A stretch of 60,331 bases of DNA from Marmoricola sp. (lineage in GTDB: Bacteria > Actinomycetota > Actinomycetes > Propionibacteriales > Nocardioidaceae). How positions within the stretch are numbered: the stretch's first letter is position 1; each line of letters begins with the position of its first letter. The stretch is from positions 1 to 60,331 of the forward strand of contig JAOPXK010000051.1 of the NCBI GenBank assembly GCA_025965195.1, read 5' to 3'. A program made the position numbers and the translations under genes. The notes below the pieces were generated by a model. The model was given only the letters and a program-made list of their open reading frames with translations. It searched no databases and was not told the origin of the DNA. This document shows positions 34,328-42,509 of the stretch, piece by piece.

Positions 34328-35904
34328 GACTCACTCCTGATCAGATCGGCAGCCTTCTCGGCGACCATGATGGTCGGGGCATTGGTGTTGCCCCGGGGTA
34401 CGACGGGCATCACGGAGGCATCCACGACACGAAGGCCGGAGATGCCGCGAACCTTGAGCTCCGGGTCGACGACGGCGTCCTCGCCCGAGCCCATCGCGCA
34501 GGTCGACACCGGGTGGTAGAGCGTCTGGGTCCATTTCCTGATGTGCTCGATCAGCTCGTCGTCAGAGGGCGTGCTCGAGAGCTGCCACGGCCGGTCAAGA
34601 TGCTTTGCGAGCGGACCTTGCGTGCAGATCTCCAGGGTCCGCTTGACACCCGCGAGCATCACGTCGAGATCGGCGGTGTCGTCGTAGTAGGCAGCGTCGA
34701 TCTCCGGATGCCACGCCGGGTCCGCGGAACGCAGCCGAAGCGTGCCCCGGCTCGTCGGCGCAACCAGAGTCGGTGCGGCCGTGAACATCCGGCTCGTCGG
34801 CTCGTGGAAGCCGTTGTCGTAGAAGCCCGATGGCACCGTGTGGATCTGGATGTCCGGCGCCACCAGGTCGTCGCTGGTGCGGAAGAACGCACCGGTCTCC
34901 GCGATGTTGGACGCGAGCGGCCCGGTGCCGCGCGCCTTCCACCGCACCAGGTTCCTCACGTTGGACATCTCGGCGATGTCGGTGGTGCCGCGGGTGTACC
35001 AGAGCAGCGGAATGACCGGGTGGTCCTGCAGTCGCTGGCCGACACCCGAGAGGTCGATCTTGACGTCGATGCCGTGCTCGGCCAGATGCGCGGAAGGCCC
35101 GATGCCCGAGAGCATCAGCAGCTGTGGGCTGTTGATCGCGCCCCCGCACAGGGCGACCTCCTTGGTGGCTTCGACCGTCACTTCCCGGCCGTCCTTGCGA
35201 TAGCGCACGCCCGTGGCGCGCTCGCCCTCGATCACGATGCTGGTCACGAAGGCATTGGTCTCGACGGTCAGGTTGGACCGGGCCCGGGCAGGCCCGAGGT
35301 AGGCCCGGTCCGTGGACCAGCGGCGGCCGCCCTTGCAGGTGACCTGGTAGCGGCCGGCACCATCCTGCTCGGCACCGTTGAAGTCGTCGTTGCGCTTCAG
35401 CCCGGCGCTCACGGCGCTCTCGACGAAGAGGGTGCTGGGCTCCTGGTCCACACGCCGGTCCTCGACATGGAGGGGACCGTGCTGACCGTGGAACGGCGCT
35501 CCGAGGCGGGTGTTCGCCTCTGCCTTGATGAAGTAGGGCAGTACATCGTCGTACCCCCAGCCGGCGGCGCCGTACGCGTCACGCCAGGAGTCGTAGTCGG
35601 CACTGTTGCCGCGGATGTAGACCATTGCGTTCATCGACGAGCACCCGCCGAGCGCCTTCATCCTGGGCCAGTACGTGCGTCTGCCCAGGAGCTGCTTCTG
35701 CTCGGTGGTGGTGTAGTTCCAGTCCCACTTGGTCTTGAACAGCGACGCGAAGGCCAGCGGAATGTTCACCTCGTCGGCATCGCTCTCCCCACCGGCCTCG
35801 AGCAACAGCACGGTGCGTGCCGGGTCCTCGGAAAGCCGGGACGCCAGCACAGCGCCGGCGCTACCACCGCCAATGACCACGTGATCGAACGAACCAGCAG
35901 GCAT
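34324..35904 (-). CDS. GMC family oxidoreductase (choline/alcohol dehydrogenase-like)
   Basis: A 526-residue FAD enzyme. FAD motif DHVVIGGGSAGAVLASRLSE, GMC signature 1 ALGGCSSMNAMVYIRGN, signature 2 GGAINSPQLLMLSGIGP, and active-site His in LYHPVSTCAMG with a second conserved segment NTNAPTIMVAEKAADLI. It oxidises an alcohol to an aldehyde, passing electrons to FAD. It heads the GMC / ALDH / FUSC operon and is divergent from the wax ester synthase gene. The substrate (choline, long-chain or aromatic alcohol) is not clear; the FUSC exporter favours an aromatic or toxic acid product. Confidence 0.9.
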   Translation of the reverse strand: MPAGSFDHVVIGGGSAGAVLASRLSEDPARTVLLLEAGGESDADEVNIPLAFASLFKTKWDWNYTTTEQKQLLGRRTYWPRMKALGGCSSMNAMVYIRGNSADYDSWRDAYGAAGWGYDDVLPYFIKAEANTRLGAPFHGQHGPLHVEDRRVDQEPSTLFVESAVSAGLKRNDDFNGAEQDGAGRYQVTCKGGRRWSTDRAYLGPARARSNLTVETNAFVTSIVIEGERATGVRYRKDGREVTVEATKEVALCGGAINSPQLLMLSGIGPSAHLAEHGIDVKIDLSGVGQRLQDHPVIPLLWYTRGTTDIAEMSNVRNLVRWKARGTGPLASNIAETGAFFRTSDDLVAPDIQIHTVPSGFYDNGFHEPTSRMFTAAPTLVAPTSRGTLRLRSADPAWHPEIDAAYYDDTADLDVMLAGVKRTLEICTQGPLAKHLDRPWQLSSTPSDDELIEHIRKWTQTLYHPVSTCAMGSGEDAVVDPELKVRGISGLRVVDASVMPVVPRGNTNAPTIMVAEKAADLIRSES

Positions 35905-35971
35905 TCAGATCCTCCTTGAGCCGATGACCAGAACCTACTCCGGCAACGGCGCTGTGGGCAGAGGCCGCTGA

Positions 35972-36011
35972 GTCGTCTCATCGGTTCTTCCCATCGCGTC
36001 GAAGAGACGAC
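35972..36011. promoter_or_regulatory. Inverted repeat in the GMC / wax ester synthase divergent region
   Basis: GTCGTCTC (35972-35979) and GAGACGAC (36004-36011) are exact inverses separated by 24 bp. They sit between two divergent genes, where an operator would be expected, but the arms are short and spaced and could be chance or part of an mRNA leader. Confidence 0.25.
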
Positions 36012-36039
36012 AAGATCGACGGAACAGAGAGGCACCACC

Positions 36040-37440
36040 GTGGCAGTACCACTCGATCCGACCGCTGCTGGATTCCTGCTGGCGGAGAACCGCAACATGC
36101 CCATGCACGTCGGCGGGCTGCAGCTCTTCGAGAAGCCAGCGGGCGCCGGACGCAACTACGTCCGCGACACCTATCAGCAGATGCTCGCCTCCGCTGACGT
36201 CTCACCGCTGTTCAAGAAGCGGCCGACCCGAGGGATCACCACGGCCGGTCAGTGGGCCTGGACCGAGGACACCCAGTTCGACATCGAGCACCACGTCCGG
36301 CACAGCGCGTTGCCCAACCCGGGCCGGGTCCGCGAGCTGCTCGACCTCACCTCCCGACTGCACAGCACGATGCTGGCTCGCGAACGGCCGCTCTGGGAGA
36401 CGCACCTGATCGAGGGCCTCAAGGACGGTCGGGTCGCGATGTACACCAAGATCCACCATTCGGTGGTCGACGGCATCTCCGCGATGCGGCTGCTTGAACG
36501 AGCGCTCAGCACGGACCCGGACGAGCGGGACATGCCGCCGCTGTGGGGCTCCCAGCTGCGCCGCAAGCGGAACGAGAGGTCAGCTGCGGAATCCGAGCGC
36601 AGTCTGGCCGACATACCCATGGACGCGGCGCGGACCGCCCTGGGGATCGCCGCCGATGCTGCCGGCATGCCGGGTGCCCTGATCAAGACGCTGACGAAGG
36701 GTGTTCGCAACGAGACGTCGGCGCTGTCGCTGTACGCGCCTCAGACGATGTTCAACGTTCCGATCACCGGCTCGCGGCGGTTTGCGGCCCAGGGCTGGCC
36801 TCTGGAGCGCCTGCGCGGGGTTTCCAAGGCCAGTCGTACGACGCTCAACGACGTCGTACTCGCCATGTGCAGCGGCGCCGTACGGGCCTATCTGATCGAG
36901 CACAACGCGCTCCCCGACCGGACTCTTGTCTCGATGGTCCCCGTTGGCCTGCAGTCAAGGAGTGCGTCGAGTGAGAGCGGCAACGCGGTCGGCTCGGTGA
37001 TGGTCAGGCTCGGAACCGATCTCGACGACCCGGCCGAGCGGCTGCGCTCGGTCCACGCGTCGATGAATGACGGCAAGGAGGCCCTCGGGTCGATGTCGCC
37101 GCTCCAGATCCAGGCGATGAGCGCGATCGGGATGACGCCTGCGCTGATGATTCCGATGCTCCGGCTCAACGGCATCGTCCGGCCGCCGTTCAACCTGATC
37201 ATCAGCAACGTGCCGGGTCCGAAGACCACCCAGTACCTCAACGGCGCCAAGCTGGTCGGTACCTACCCGGTGTCGATCCCGATGCAGGGGATGGCCCTGA
37301 ACATCACCTGCAACAGCTACGACGAGGACATGGACTTCGGGCTGACCGGGTGTCGGCGGAGCGTGCCGCACCTGCAGCGGTTGCTCACGCACCTCGATGA
37401 CGAGCTGAGCGCGCTGGAAAAGGCCGTCGGAGTCAGCTGA
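36040..37440 (+). CDS. Wax ester synthase / acyl-CoA:diacylglycerol acyltransferase (WS/DGAT)
   Basis: A 466-residue enzyme. The catalytic HHxxxDG is HHSVVDG at residues 139-145. PLWETHLIEGL before it, the NDVVLAMCSGAVRAYL block in the middle, and ISNVPGPKTTQYLNGAKL near the C terminus are all family hallmarks. It esterifies acyl-CoA to long-chain alcohol or diacylglycerol for storage lipid at the membrane. GTG 36040 has GAGAGG upstream. It is monocistronic, and converges with clgR. Confidence 0.92.
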   Translation: MAVPLDPTAAGFLLAENRNMPMHVGGLQLFEKPAGAGRNYVRDTYQQMLASADVSPLFKKRPTRGITTAGQWAWTEDTQFDIEHHVRHSALPNPGRVRELLDLTSRLHSTMLARERPLWETHLIEGLKDGRVAMYTKIHHSVVDGISAMRLLERALSTDPDERDMPPLWGSQLRRKRNERSAAESERSLADIPMDAARTALGIAADAAGMPGALIKTLTKGVRNETSALSLYAPQTMFNVPITGSRRFAAQGWPLERLRGVSKASRTTLNDVVLAMCSGAVRAYLIEHNALPDRTLVSMVPVGLQSRSASSESGNAVGSVMVRLGTDLDDPAERLRSVHASMNDGKEALGSMSPLQIQAMSAIGMTPALMIPMLRLNGIVRPPFNLIISNVPGPKTTQYLNGAKLVGTYPVSIPMQGMALNITCNSYDEDMDFGLTGCRRSVPHLQRLLTHLDDELSALEKAVGVS

Positions 37441-37467
37441 CCGCGGTGAGGCCGCATTGACGAAGGA

Positions 37468-37785
37468 TCAGGCAGCTGAGGCGACGACGTCGGTCGCGCC
37501 GACCTGCTGGACCGGCACCTGACGAGCGGCGATCCGGGCTTCCTCGATCGCAATCGAGTCGCTGACCTCACGCAGTACGTCGGACAGCGGCGCGTCGAGC
37601 GCAGCGCAGAGCGCAGCGAGGAGCTCGGAGGACGCTTCCTTCTGGCCGCGCTCGATCTCGGAGATGTAGCCGAGGCTCACCCGGGCCGAGGAAGAGAGTT
37701 CGCGCAGTGTCATGCCACGTCGCATCCGCTCATTGCGGAGGACGTCGCCGAGCGAGCGGCGAAACAGCACTATTTCGTGCGGCAT
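37468..37785 (-). CDS. clgR: XRE-family regulator, ClgR-like
   Basis: A 105-residue single-domain HTH protein. [20 protein letters not shown] followed by [20 protein letters not shown] closely matches ClgR, the actinobacterial activator of Clp protease genes. The C terminus ends VVASAA, like the Ala-Ala tail that makes ClgR a ClpP substrate, allowing feedback control. ATG 37785 has AAGGGG upstream; a longer frame adds 74 non-conserved residues and is rejected. PopR-type paralogues look similar, so the symbol is likely but not certain. A TTGACA on the minus strand at 37848-37843 could be its -35, with no convincing -10. Confidence 0.8.
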   Translation of the reverse strand: MPHEIVLFRRSLGDVLRNERMRRGMTLRELSSSARVSLGYISEIERGQKEASSELLAALCAALDAPLSDVLREVSDSIAIEEARIAARQVPVQQVGATDVVASAA

Positions 37786-37915
37786 GTCCGTTGTCCCCTT
37801 CCGTCGTGTGGGCAACGCTACCCGCACATTGTTTCTTCCCCGTGTCAAACCCCCGCACGAGTGGCTCCCGAGCGCCCGCGGTGCAGGGGACACATCGCGG
37901 AACTCGATCACGATT

Positions 37916-38584
37916 TCACACCTCGTCGTCGAGCCCCTGCTCGATCGCATAGCGGACCAGCTGGACGCGGTTGTGCAGCTGCAGCTTTCGCAGTGTGTTC
38001 TGGACATGGTTCTGGACGGTGCGGTGCGAGAGCACCAGTCGCTCGGCTATCTGCTTGTAGGAGAGCCCCTTGGCCACCAGCCGCAGCACCTCGGTCTCGC
38101 GCTCGGTCAGCTGTGGTGCATCCGGCGAGTCCGGTCCGGCAGGTGCCTCCATCAGCCGGCGGTACTCCCCCAGCACCAGTCCGGCCAGACCGGGCGTGAA
38201 GACCGTGTCGCCCTCGGCAACCCGCAGCAGTGCGTCGAGCAGCTCCTGGCGGGACGCCGACTTGATCAGGTAGCCGGTCGCTCCGGCCTTGACCGCGTCG
38301 AGCACGTCACGTTGTTCGCCGCTCGCGGACAGGATCAGCACCCTGGCGGCAGGGTTCTGCCGGATCACCTCGGCGGTGACCTCGACGCCGTTGGGCCCGG
38401 GGATCTGCAGGTCAAGAACGACCACGTCAGGCCGAGCGGCCGGAAAGCGTGCCAGCGCCTCGGTGCCGTTGGCCGCAGTCGCGACGACGTTCATGCCGGC
38501 CTCCTCGAGGTCGCGGGCCACGCTCTCGCGCCACATCGGGTGGTCGTCGACCACCATCACCCGGATCCCGGTCTTGTCTGGCAC
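37916..38584 (-). CDS. LuxR/NarL-family response regulator (partner of MacS-type kinase)
   Basis: A 222-residue two-domain regulator: receiver with D13-D14 and phospho-acceptor D58 ([14 protein letters not shown]), then a LuxR HTH ([40 protein letters not shown]). GTG 38584 opens the receiver. Palindromic repeat copy 3 begins only 15-20 bp upstream of this start, leaving no room for its own promoter, so it is probably expressed from the operon with the kinase at 39217-40377. Its targets are unknown. Confidence 0.87.
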   Translation of the reverse strand: MPDKTGIRVMVVDDHPMWRESVARDLEEAGMNVVATAANGTEALARFPAARPDVVVLDLQIPGPNGVEVTAEVIRQNPAARVLILSASGEQRDVLDAVKAGATGYLIKSASRQELLDALLRVAEGDTVFTPGLAGLVLGEYRRLMEAPAGPDSPDAPQLTERETEVLRLVAKGLSYKQIAERLVLSHRTVQNHVQNTLRKLQLHNRVQLVRYAIEQGLDDEV

Positions 38585-38598
38585 AGCCCTGACCCTAG

Positions 38599-38702
38599 TC
38601 GGAGGAGTTTTCACAGGGTGTGAACCCATAACGGCTCATCGCACATGTCGTGACGCGTGCGATGAGGAGGTTCGACCTCATAGCCTGTGAAAACTCCACC
38701 AC
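38599..38702. repeat. Dispersed palindromic repeat, copy 3
   Basis: Left arm 38604-38625 differs from copy 1 by one base; right arm 38676-38697 has a few changes. The 50-nt core has the perfect inner stem CTCATCGCAC / GTGCGATGAG (38635-38644 and 38657-38666). The right arm ends 19 nt after the stop of the preceding gene (minus strand). Unlike the others it lies inside an apparent operon, between the flavin-reductase-like gene and the response regulator. Confidence 0.88.
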
Positions 38703-38716
38703 CAGGCAGCCCCCCG

Positions 38717-39220
38717 TCAGGGACGCTGGTAGCGCCCCCGCCGGTGCACGAGAGGGTCCAGGTCCTCGCCGAGAACGACCGTCGAGATCGTCGTACTGAC
38801 CAGGTCGGACCAGCCCACCGAGGTCACGGACTCGAGCTCGACATGGGCCCAGCTGGTGGCGTCGACGAGCTGCGGCCCGTGCCCGGTCTGCTCCCAGTCG
38901 CCGAGGGTGAACGGTCCCCCGGGCGCCGGTGTCTGTCCGGCAAATGCCTCCGCCAGGTCACGGTGCTGCCACGCGAGGAGGTGTACGACGCCCCGTCCGG
39001 TCTCCTCCAGCACGGCCCTGAGGTCCGAATCCGGATCGAGCAGTGCCAGCACCCGTCCCGGTTCTCCGCCGGCCACCATCAGCGACGACACGGTCAAGCC
39101 GGCCCGCGCGTCGGGCGACCCGGCAGTCCACAGCGACACGACACCGCCGAGGCGACCCCGGAACCGGCGTACCGGATCGGGGTCGGGGTCGAGGAACGGA
39201 TTCTCCGAATGGATCGTCAT
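38717..39220 (-). CDS. Flavin-reductase-like / split-barrel FMN-binding domain protein
   Basis: A 167-residue protein. RFRGRLGGVVSLWTAGSPDA then RAGLTVSSLMVAGGEPGRVL resembles the N terminus of flavin reductase-like split-barrel proteins, and LLAWQHRDLAEAFAGQTPAP continues the pattern. It may bind FMN and reduce it or sense it. The ATG at 39220 overlaps the kinase stop, so it is made together with the sensor kinase and may tie the system to redox or flavin state. No catalytic signature is certain. Palindromic repeat copy 3 follows its stop. Confidence 0.68.
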   Translation of the reverse strand: MTIHSENPFLDPDPDPVRRFRGRLGGVVSLWTAGSPDARAGLTVSSLMVAGGEPGRVLALLDPDSDLRAVLEETGRGVVHLLAWQHRDLAEAFAGQTPAPGGPFTLGDWEQTGHGPQLVDATSWAHVELESVTSVGWSDLVSTTISTVVLGEDLDPLVHRRGRYQRP

Positions 39221-40377
39221 TGCGACGCCTTCGGGAAGGTGAAGTCCCATTCGGTGCCGAGGCCCGGTCCGGTGACCAGCTCGGACGTACCCCCGAGGTC
39301 GGCGACCCGTCCCTGGATCGACTGCGCGACTCCCAGCCGCCCGTCGCGTACGGCGTCCTCGAGGCGGCCCTCCGGGATGCCCGGTCCGTCGTCGCGGACC
39401 GAGACCGTCCAGGTCGCGCCGAGATCCTCGAGGAGCACCCAGGCGGGCGCGTCCGCTCCGACATGATGGCGAACGTTGCTCAGGCAGGCACCGACGATGT
39501 CTGCCACCTCGAGTGCCACCGCTGCGGGCACCGGGAACGGTTCACCCGGCAGCGCGATGCTCACACTGGCGGTCTCGAGCCGGGACAGCTCCTCGCCGAG
39601 ATCGCGCTCACCCCCGAGATCGAGACGGGCGTGGGTGTCGTGCTGCACGAAGGTCCGAAGCGCGACCTCCTGCTCCCCCGCCAGCTTGCCCAGCTCCGCC
39701 GCCTCGCCGCCCAGTTCGGTGCCCCGCCGCTGCACCAGCGCCAGCACCTGGAGCACCCCGTCGTGGACCACCCGGGAGAGGCGTTGGCGTTCCGCCGCCG
39801 CGGCCGCAGCGCGCTCGGCGCGGTCCCGCTCGACCGACATCTGCTGGAGCAGGGCACTGAGGAAGCCGACGATCGGGCCGCCCAGCAACAGCAGGAAGAC
39901 GTTTCCGTAGGTGGTTCGGGTGATGTCGGGGCGGATCAACAAGTCGGTGCCGTTCACGAGGACCGCGGCGACCAGGCCGCCGAGCCAGCGGTAGTGGATC
40001 GCCCACGCGAGCACCGCCCCCATCACCCAGAACCCGGGCAGCGTCGACTCCCAGCCCGGTCCCTTGACGTACGGCGTGAGCAGCAGCGCCCCGAGCGAGA
40101 CGGCCAGGTCGATCGCCAGCAACAGGACGCCACGGCGGCGCGCGACGTCGTACGCCCAGACGGCGACAGCCGTCCACAGCGACATCACCACGAGGACCGC
40201 CGCGCCAACCTGGGCGTGCGGGAAGCCGTCGTGGTTGAGCAGGTAGAGCCCGATGGCGTTCAGGAGTACGACGAACCGAAGCACGCCGAGCGCGCGGTAC
40301 ATCGTGTCCTCGACGGCCGTGGCGGCTGCGTCGGAAGCCGGACGGAACCCGAAGAGGTCTCCGAGGACCGGTGACAC
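39217..40377 (-). CDS. MacS-like sensor histidine kinase (HisKA_3 type)
   Basis: A 386-residue kinase. It has about five to six transmembrane helices in the N-terminal 180 residues (LGVLRFVVLLNAIGLYLL onward), a coiled stretch ERDRAERAAAAAAERQRL, and a phospho-His in SRVVHDGVLQVLALVQ, then a HATPase domain ending with the G box DDGPGIPEG. The overall build matches the MacS family of actinobacteria. GTG 40377 is assumed, though ATG at 40302 (MYRALGVL) would also work. It is co-transcribed with the two genes after it and lies 2 bp from the PlsC stop. Confidence 0.82.
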   Translation of the reverse strand: MSPVLGDLFGFRPASDAAATAVEDTMYRALGVLRFVVLLNAIGLYLLNHDGFPHAQVGAAVLVVMSLWTAVAVWAYDVARRRGVLLLAIDLAVSLGALLLTPYVKGPGWESTLPGFWVMGAVLAWAIHYRWLGGLVAAVLVNGTDLLIRPDITRTTYGNVFLLLLGGPIVGFLSALLQQMSVERDRAERAAAAAAERQRLSRVVHDGVLQVLALVQRRGTELGGEAAELGKLAGEQEVALRTFVQHDTHARLDLGGERDLGEELSRLETASVSIALPGEPFPVPAAVALEVADIVGACLSNVRHHVGADAPAWVLLEDLGATWTVSVRDDGPGIPEGRLEDAVRDGRLGVAQSIQGRVADLGGTSELVTGPGLGTEWDFTFPKASQ

Positions 40378-40378
40378 C

Positions 40379-41140
40379 TCAGGAAGCCTTCGGCTGGTCC
40401 GCTTCCTGCGCGTCCCCGTCGTCGGCGGCAGCCTTTTCGGCGGCGGCTGCTGCCTTTTCGGCGGCGCGCTGCTCCTCCTTGGCGCGGGAGGCGTACTTGT
40501 CGACGTACTCCTGCCCGGAGAGCCGCATGATCTCGTACATGATCTCGTCGGTGATCGAGCGCAGGATGTAACGGTCGTTCTCCATGCCCTCGTAGCGGGA
40601 GAAGTCCAGCGGCTTGCCGAACCTCACCACGGGACGCGTGAACGTGCCGAAGGTCTTGCCCGGAGGCGCGACCACATCGGTGCCGACAACTGCCACCGGG
40701 ATCACCGGGACCTTGGTCTCGAGGGCGAGCCGGGCCACGCCCGTCTTGCCGCGGTAGAGCTTGCCGTCGTGCGACCGGGTGCCTTCGGGGTAGATCCCGA
40801 ACAGGTCGCCCGCCTCGAGGATCCGCTTGGCGGACGTCAGTGCACCCTCGGCGGCCGACGCCCCGGAACGGTCGATCGGGACCTGCCCGGCACCGGCGAA
40901 GAACTTCTTCTGGAACCAACCCTTGATGCCGGGCGAGTTGAAGTACTCGGCCTTCGCCACGAACGTCACCCGGCGCGAGAGCGTGAGGGGCATGAACAGC
41001 CAGTCGGCATAGGAGAGATGGTTGCTGGCGAGGATCGCCGGACCCTCGGCGGGAATGTTCTCGACACCCTCCGTGTGGGGTCGGAAAATCACCCGCAACA
41101 GTGGACCAATCGCGATCCACTTCAGGAACCAGTAGAACAC
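40379..41140 (-). CDS. plsC: 1-acyl-sn-glycerol-3-phosphate acyltransferase
   Basis: A 253-residue membrane-associated acyltransferase. The HX4D motif is NHLSYAD (about residues 41-47), the second motif is IYPEGTRSHDG, and VPVIPVAVVG follows, all typical of PlsC. It makes phosphatidic acid from lysophosphatidate. The tail after YASRAKEEQR is a Lys/Ala repeat (AAEKAAAAAEKAAADDG), probably a helical charged extension. It starts the minus-strand operon with the MacS system and is divergent from the esterase gene. Confidence 0.9.
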   Translation of the reverse strand: MFYWFLKWIAIGPLLRVIFRPHTEGVENIPAEGPAILASNHLSYADWLFMPLTLSRRVTFVAKAEYFNSPGIKGWFQKKFFAGAGQVPIDRSGASAAEGALTSAKRILEAGDLFGIYPEGTRSHDGKLYRGKTGVARLALETKVPVIPVAVVGTDVVAPPGKTFGTFTRPVVRFGKPLDFSRYEGMENDRYILRSITDEIMYEIMRLSGQEYVDKYASRAKEEQRAAEKAAAAAEKAAADDGDAQEADQPKAS

Positions 41141-41235
41141 TCATACCTCCTCGACAACCGAACCCTAGCCCGTCTTGGGTGCCCGTGACACGATGCATCC
41201 GACCCCACCTGTCGACGCCGCTTTCGGAGGCCTCT

Positions 41236-42003
41236 GTGACGCTTGCCCCGCACGCTGAACCCTTCTACGCCGATGGTCGGGCCGACGCCGATGGCCAGCG
41301 AGTCGGCGTCCTGCTCAGCCACGGGTTCACCGGATCGCCGGCGTCGATGACGCCCTGGGGCCGATACCTCGCCGAGCAGGGGTACGCCGTCTCGGTTCCT
41401 CGGCTTCCCGGTCACGGCACCACCTGGCAGGACATGTCGCGCACGTCGTACGCGGACTACTACGCAGAGATCCAGCGCGAGTTCGACGCGCTGAAGGCAC
41501 ACGTCGACAAGATCGTGGTCGGCGGTCTCTCGATGGGCGGCGGCCTGGTGCTGTGGCTCGCCGCGCACCGCCCCCACGACATCAGCGGCGTGATGCTGGT
41601 GAACGCCGCCGTTGCGAGCAACAACAAACAGCTCCTTGCCGTGCCCCTCCTCAAGCACGTCATCAAGGCAATGCCGGGCATCGGCAACGACATCAAGAAG
41701 CCCGAGGTCAGCGAGTACGGCTACACCAAGACTCCGTTGCGTCCGCTGCACTCGATGATCCGGTCGTGGAAACAGGTCCGCTCGGACCTCCCGAAGGTGA
41801 CCGCGCCGGTGCTGCTGTTCCGCTCCGCGGAGGACCACGTCGTCGATCCGTCGTCGGCACGGATCATCCTGGGCACGATCTCCTCACGAGACGCGACCGA
41901 GCGGATCCTCGAGAACAGCTACCACGTGGCGACCCTCGACAACGACGCCGACGCGATCTTCGCCGAGTCCGCCGCCTTCGTGAAGCGGGTCACCGAGGAG
42001 TGA
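41236..42003 (+). CDS. Alpha/beta hydrolase (carboxylesterase / monoacylglycerol lipase-like)
   Basis: A 255-residue serine hydrolase: oxyanion segment VLLSHGFTGSPASMTPWG, nucleophile elbow GGLSMGGGLVLWLA (GxSxG), Asp in FRSAEDHVVDP and His in ENSYHVATLDND. The sequence fits the carboxylesterase Est30 / monoacylglycerol lipase group. GTG 41236 has GGAGG 5 nt upstream. The stop overlaps the start of the next small membrane protein (GTGA). Lipid turnover fits the neighbouring PlsC. Confidence 0.88.
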   Translation: MTLAPHAEPFYADGRADADGQRVGVLLSHGFTGSPASMTPWGRYLAEQGYAVSVPRLPGHGTTWQDMSRTSYADYYAEIQREFDALKAHVDKIVVGGLSMGGGLVLWLAAHRPHDISGVMLVNAAVASNNKQLLAVPLLKHVIKAMPGIGNDIKKPEVSEYGYTKTPLRPLHSMIRSWKQVRSDLPKVTAPVLLFRSAEDHVVDPSSARIILGTISSRDATERILENSYHVATLDNDADAIFAESAAFVKRVTEE

Positions 42004-42449
42004 CAGAACGCCCGGACGAGCAGGACGGCCCCACCGAGGGGCCGGCCAACGACGACGCCGTGTGGCGGTCGATCATCGACAATTACGGCGACCGTCCCGA
42101 GATCAAGGACCCGGCCGAGCCGGTCGCCCCGATCATCCCGGCGTCCGTGTCGCAGGAGCAGGCCGCCGACATCGCGGACATAGCGGACGACTGGGACGAC
42201 CCCGAGGACCACTTCACACCACCGCCTCCTCCCGTGCCGCAGCACGCGACGGGAGCCAGGCTGGCGGCCTGGGTCGGCATCTTCGGCGTGCCTGCCGTGA
42301 TGCTCGTCTGCCTGCTGGCCGGGTGGACGGTGCCCTCGCCGGTGGGCCTGCTGTTCCTGTGCTGGTTCGTCGGCGGGTTCGTCTATCTGGTCGCCACCAT
42401 GCGCAAGGACCCCCCTGACGACTGGTACGACGACGGCGCGGTCATCTGA
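42000..42449 (+). CDS. Small membrane protein with acidic N terminus, function unknown
   Basis: A 149-residue protein: acidic, Pro-rich cytoplasmic N terminus (IADIADDWDDPEDHFTPPPP), then two transmembrane helices (LAAWVGIFGVPAVMLVCLLA and VGLLFLCWFVGGFVYLVATM) and a short acidic tail. It begins in a GTGA overlap with the esterase gene. This type of two-helix protein is widespread in actinobacteria but I cannot name its role. Confidence 0.72.
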   Translation: MTERPDEQDGPTEGPANDDAVWRSIIDNYGDRPEIKDPAEPVAPIIPASVSQEQAADIADIADDWDDPEDHFTPPPPPVPQHATGARLAAWVGIFGVPAVMLVCLLAGWTVPSPVGLLFLCWFVGGFVYLVATMRKDPPDDWYDDGAVI

Positions 42450-42509
42450 CGTACCCGGTCGGTCGAGACAAGCTGAGGCCGCCCCACCTCAATCGAGAAA
42501 GGCAACGCC

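Noticed and set aside
28212-38702. Insertion sequence remnants
   Set aside because: No transposase fragment or direct target duplication is visible around any of the palindromic copies; a non-autonomous element remains possible.
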